Made by a program: the position numbers and the translations under genes. Shown one piece after another: positions 62,510 to 64,000 of a stretch of DNA of 64,000 bases. The stretch spans positions 1-64,000 of the forward strand of contig NZ_CP076854.1 in NCBI RefSeq assembly GCF_018987265.1. Reading direction: 5' to 3'. The notes beneath the pieces were generated by a model that did not search any database, was not told where the DNA came from, and was given only the letters and a program-made list of their open reading frames with translations. Positions within the stretch are counted from its first letter, which is position 1; every line of letters starts with the position of its first letter. Source of the DNA: Rhizobium sp. WYJ-E13 (GTDB taxonomy: Bacteria; Pseudomonadota; Alphaproteobacteria; Rhizobiales; Rhizobiaceae).

Positions 62510-63163
62510 CTACGCAGTTTCAGCTGCCCTTAGGGCTGCTACTATTGCTTCAGGCGCGAGACGCTTGCGGTAGTCCGCTTCGGCGCGTGCAAGCTGCACA
62601 CGGCCATTGCGACCGATCACGAACGTTGCGGGTATCGGTAGCTCCCAGCTGTCATCTCCATTGATCGCTGCGAGATCGATGCCAAAGGAGGAATAAGCTG
62701 CCTTGAGATCCTCGGGCAATGTGTAGACGAGGCCGAATTTCCGAGCGACCACATTGCCGGTGTCGCTGAGGACGTCGAAAGTGAGACTATTCTTCTCCGT
62801 CATCGACAGCGAGCCGTCCGGCTTTTGCGGCGAAATGGCGATGAGAGAGCCGCCGGCTTCCGTAATCGCGGGTAAGGCATGCTCGTAGGCAGCGAGCTGA
62901 ATGTTACAGTACGGGCACCAGGCGCCGCGATAGAAGCTGAGAACAACGGGACCACTTGCCAGTGTCTCCAGCAACGAGATCGTTTCGCCCGTCACACCAG
63001 GCAACGAGAATTCAGGAGCGAGATCACCAGGTTTGGGAACGCGATCGAACGGAAAGCCAGAAGTGAGCACCTCGATCTTCGTGTTCAAAAACGCTGCTGC
63101 ACCGGGAGGCGCGCTTGCCTCGAACTTCGCGTTGAAATCAGCAAGCTCCTGCTCAAGACCCAT
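62510..63163 (-). CDS. AhpC/TSA peroxiredoxin-like protein (WCPYC type)
   Basis: ATG at 63163 follows AGGGAGA by eight bases and begins MGLEQELADFNAKFEAS. The 217-residue protein has LAPEFSLPGVTGETISLLE and the active site VLSFYRGAWCPYCNIQLAAYEHALPAITEAGGSLIAISPQ. It parallels the protein at 42904 in length and motif, so the two are paralogues. First gene of the second redox module, divergent from TetR, and probably induced by oxidative or electrophile stress. Confidence 0.88.
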   Translation of the reverse strand: MGLEQELADFNAKFEASAPPGAAAFLNTKIEVLTSGFPFDRVPKPGDLAPEFSLPGVTGETISLLETLASGPVVLSFYRGAWCPYCNIQLAAYEHALPAITEAGGSLIAISPQKPDGSLSMTEKNSLTFDVLSDTGNVVARKFGLVYTLPEDLKAAYSSFGIDLAAINGDDSWELPIPATFVIGRNGRVQLARAEADYRKRLAPEAIVAALRAAETA

Positions 63164-63320
63164 TTCGTTTGTCTCCCTGTATGTTGAGCACGTCCCAACC
63201 ATGCAAAAAAGCGTGTGTGGGCGGACGTGCGATTGCGTTTTAAATCACTCGTTATAAAATGTATCGCAGAAAGTTCCCGGCTGTCGCGGAGCCGTAATCA
63301 CGTTATCGAGAGACAAACAG

Positions 63321-63929
63321 ATGGCCCGGCCCAGAGAATTCGACGAAGAAAAAGTGCTGGAGCTCGCCATGGAGCAGTTTTGGGAACGGGGATGTGAAAC
63401 AACCTCGATCCGGGATCTTGCCCAGGCCATGGGGCTGACGACCGCCAGCATCTACAACGCCTTCGGCGACAAGCGGGCGATTTATCGCCGAGCGCTGGAT
63501 TTTTACATCGAGCGAAGTTTCGGGGATCGGGTCGGGCGTTTTGAATCGAAACCACCACGGCAGGCGATCAATGCCTTCTTTGGCGAAATCATCGAGCGAT
63601 CCTTGGCCGACACAAAGAGGAAAGGCTGCATGCTCGTCAATTCGGCTCTTGAAGTGGCGCCGCATGACGAAGAGTTCCAGCGTGTCGTTGCCAGCGTGCT
63701 TGTGCAAGTCGAGGCCTTCTTCCTACGCTGCGTGGAAAGAGGCCAGGAAGATGGCTCCATCGGCCGGCGCCAACGCGCCGCCGATCTGGCCGGAACGCTG
63801 CTTGGAACCCTGCTTGGCATCCGTGTCCTGGCACGCGCACGCCCGGAAAAAGAGTTGCTCGAAGGCTTGATAAAGCCTGTTTTCGCACTCCTTGAGCCCG
63901 ACGGCGCGAAGCAACTGGAACCTGCATGA
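63321..63929 (+). CDS. TetR-family transcriptional regulator
   Basis: The 202-residue product starts MARPREFDEEKVLELAMEQFWERGCETTSIRDLAQAMGLTTASIYNAFGDKRAIYRRAL, a TetR/AcrR helix-turn-helix, followed by a helical C-terminal domain (EGCMLVNSALEVAPHDEEF-like region, RAADLAGTLLGTLLG). It is divergent from the peroxiredoxin-SDR-ABM-GST module and is the likely repressor of it. A cysteine at about 45 residues into the C-terminal domain could sense thiol stress. Confidence 0.92.
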   Translation: MARPREFDEEKVLELAMEQFWERGCETTSIRDLAQAMGLTTASIYNAFGDKRAIYRRALDFYIERSFGDRVGRFESKPPRQAINAFFGEIIERSLADTKRKGCMLVNSALEVAPHDEEFQRVVASVLVQVEAFFLRCVERGQEDGSIGRRQRAADLAGTLLGTLLGIRVLARARPEKELLEGLIKPVFALLEPDGAKQLEPA

Positions 63930-63949
63930 GCATGAACGAGGGGCGCAGC

Positions 63950-64000
63950 ATGCAAGCTATCTCGTCGGCTTGGCAGGAAATTTCCGTCCGCTCATGTAAC
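63950..64000 (+). CDS. Possible start of a gene running off the window
   Basis: A frame beginning ATG at 63950 (MQAISSAWQEI) has GAGGGG six bases upstream and is open to the window edge. An in-frame start at 63926 overlaps the TetR stop. Only 17 codons are visible, so it is tentative. Confidence 0.3.
   Translation, partial: MQAISSAWQEISVRSCN

Noticed and set aside
1..64000. CRISPR arrays, tRNA and rRNA genes, phage modules, riboswitches
   Set aside because: I looked for repeat-spacer patterns, tRNA-like and rRNA-like sequence and phage gene runs and saw none that I could support by eye.

Overview
The window looks like part of a large repABC-type replicon (plasmid or chromid) of a Rhizobiaceae alphaproteobacterium, Rhizobium being the best guess. 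The basis is the C-terminal part of RepC at the left edge, high-GC coding with C/G-rich third positions, and the mix of ABC uptake, catabolic and redox gene sets with many local regulators. I saw no rRNA, tRNA, CRISPR array or intact mobile element. The species call is inference from sequence style; no search was run.

Layout. 0-3.4 kb: repC end, an undecaprenyl-phosphate sugar transferase and a CapD/WbpM-type nucleotide-sugar dehydratase (surface polysaccharide). 3.5-5.2 kb: a small ORF and a secreted protein on the minus strand. 6.06-18.4 kb: a tightly packed seven-gene plus-strand operon encoding an Old Yellow Enzyme-type flavoprotein, two membrane-anchored di-haem cytochromes with a small membrane protein between them, a third, 929-residue di-haem cytochrome, a GMC flavoenzyme, and a patatin-type lipase fused to a polytopic membrane domain. 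This is the best candidate for an undescribed system. Phospholipid hydrolysis, di-haem oxygenation or peroxidation and flavin redox steps would fit an oxylipin-like or hydrophobic-substrate pathway, but that is a hypothesis.

18.5-32.1 kb: a catabolic island. LacI- and DeoR-type regulators sit beside a minus-strand operon (SDR, FAD amine/amino-acid oxidase, hydantoinase/oxoprolinase A and B, RidA-like protein). Divergent from it is a four-gene peptide/opine-type ABC importer. A perfect 12-bp inverted repeat lies between the two operons. 32.3-40.6 kb: regulator/enzyme pairs (AraC/SDR, HxlR/SDR, LysR/SDR-hydrolase-glyoxalase), an L,D-transpeptidase and a secreted hydrolase; three divergent promoters here carry inverted repeats. 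41-42 kb: a decayed IS5-family transposase.

42.1-46.1 kb: SDR, peroxiredoxin-like protein, crotonase and GST opposite a LysR regulator. 46.3-48.4 kb: secreted hydrolase, unknown protein, YHS-domain protein. 48.9-52.8 kb: an operon of a ThDP enzyme, an OpgC-like glucan-modifying membrane protein and a class III CoA-transferase. 52.9-59.5 kb: membrane protein, TTC38-like TPR protein, secreted hydrolase, CopD-like membrane protein, type II haloacid dehalogenase, a TPR-PRMT-like methyltransferase and a DUF1223 protein. 59.6-63.9 kb: a second redox module (frameshifted YghU-type GST, intact GST, ABM monooxygenase, SDR, peroxiredoxin-like protein) opposite a TetR regulator. It resembles the 42-45 kb module in gene content.
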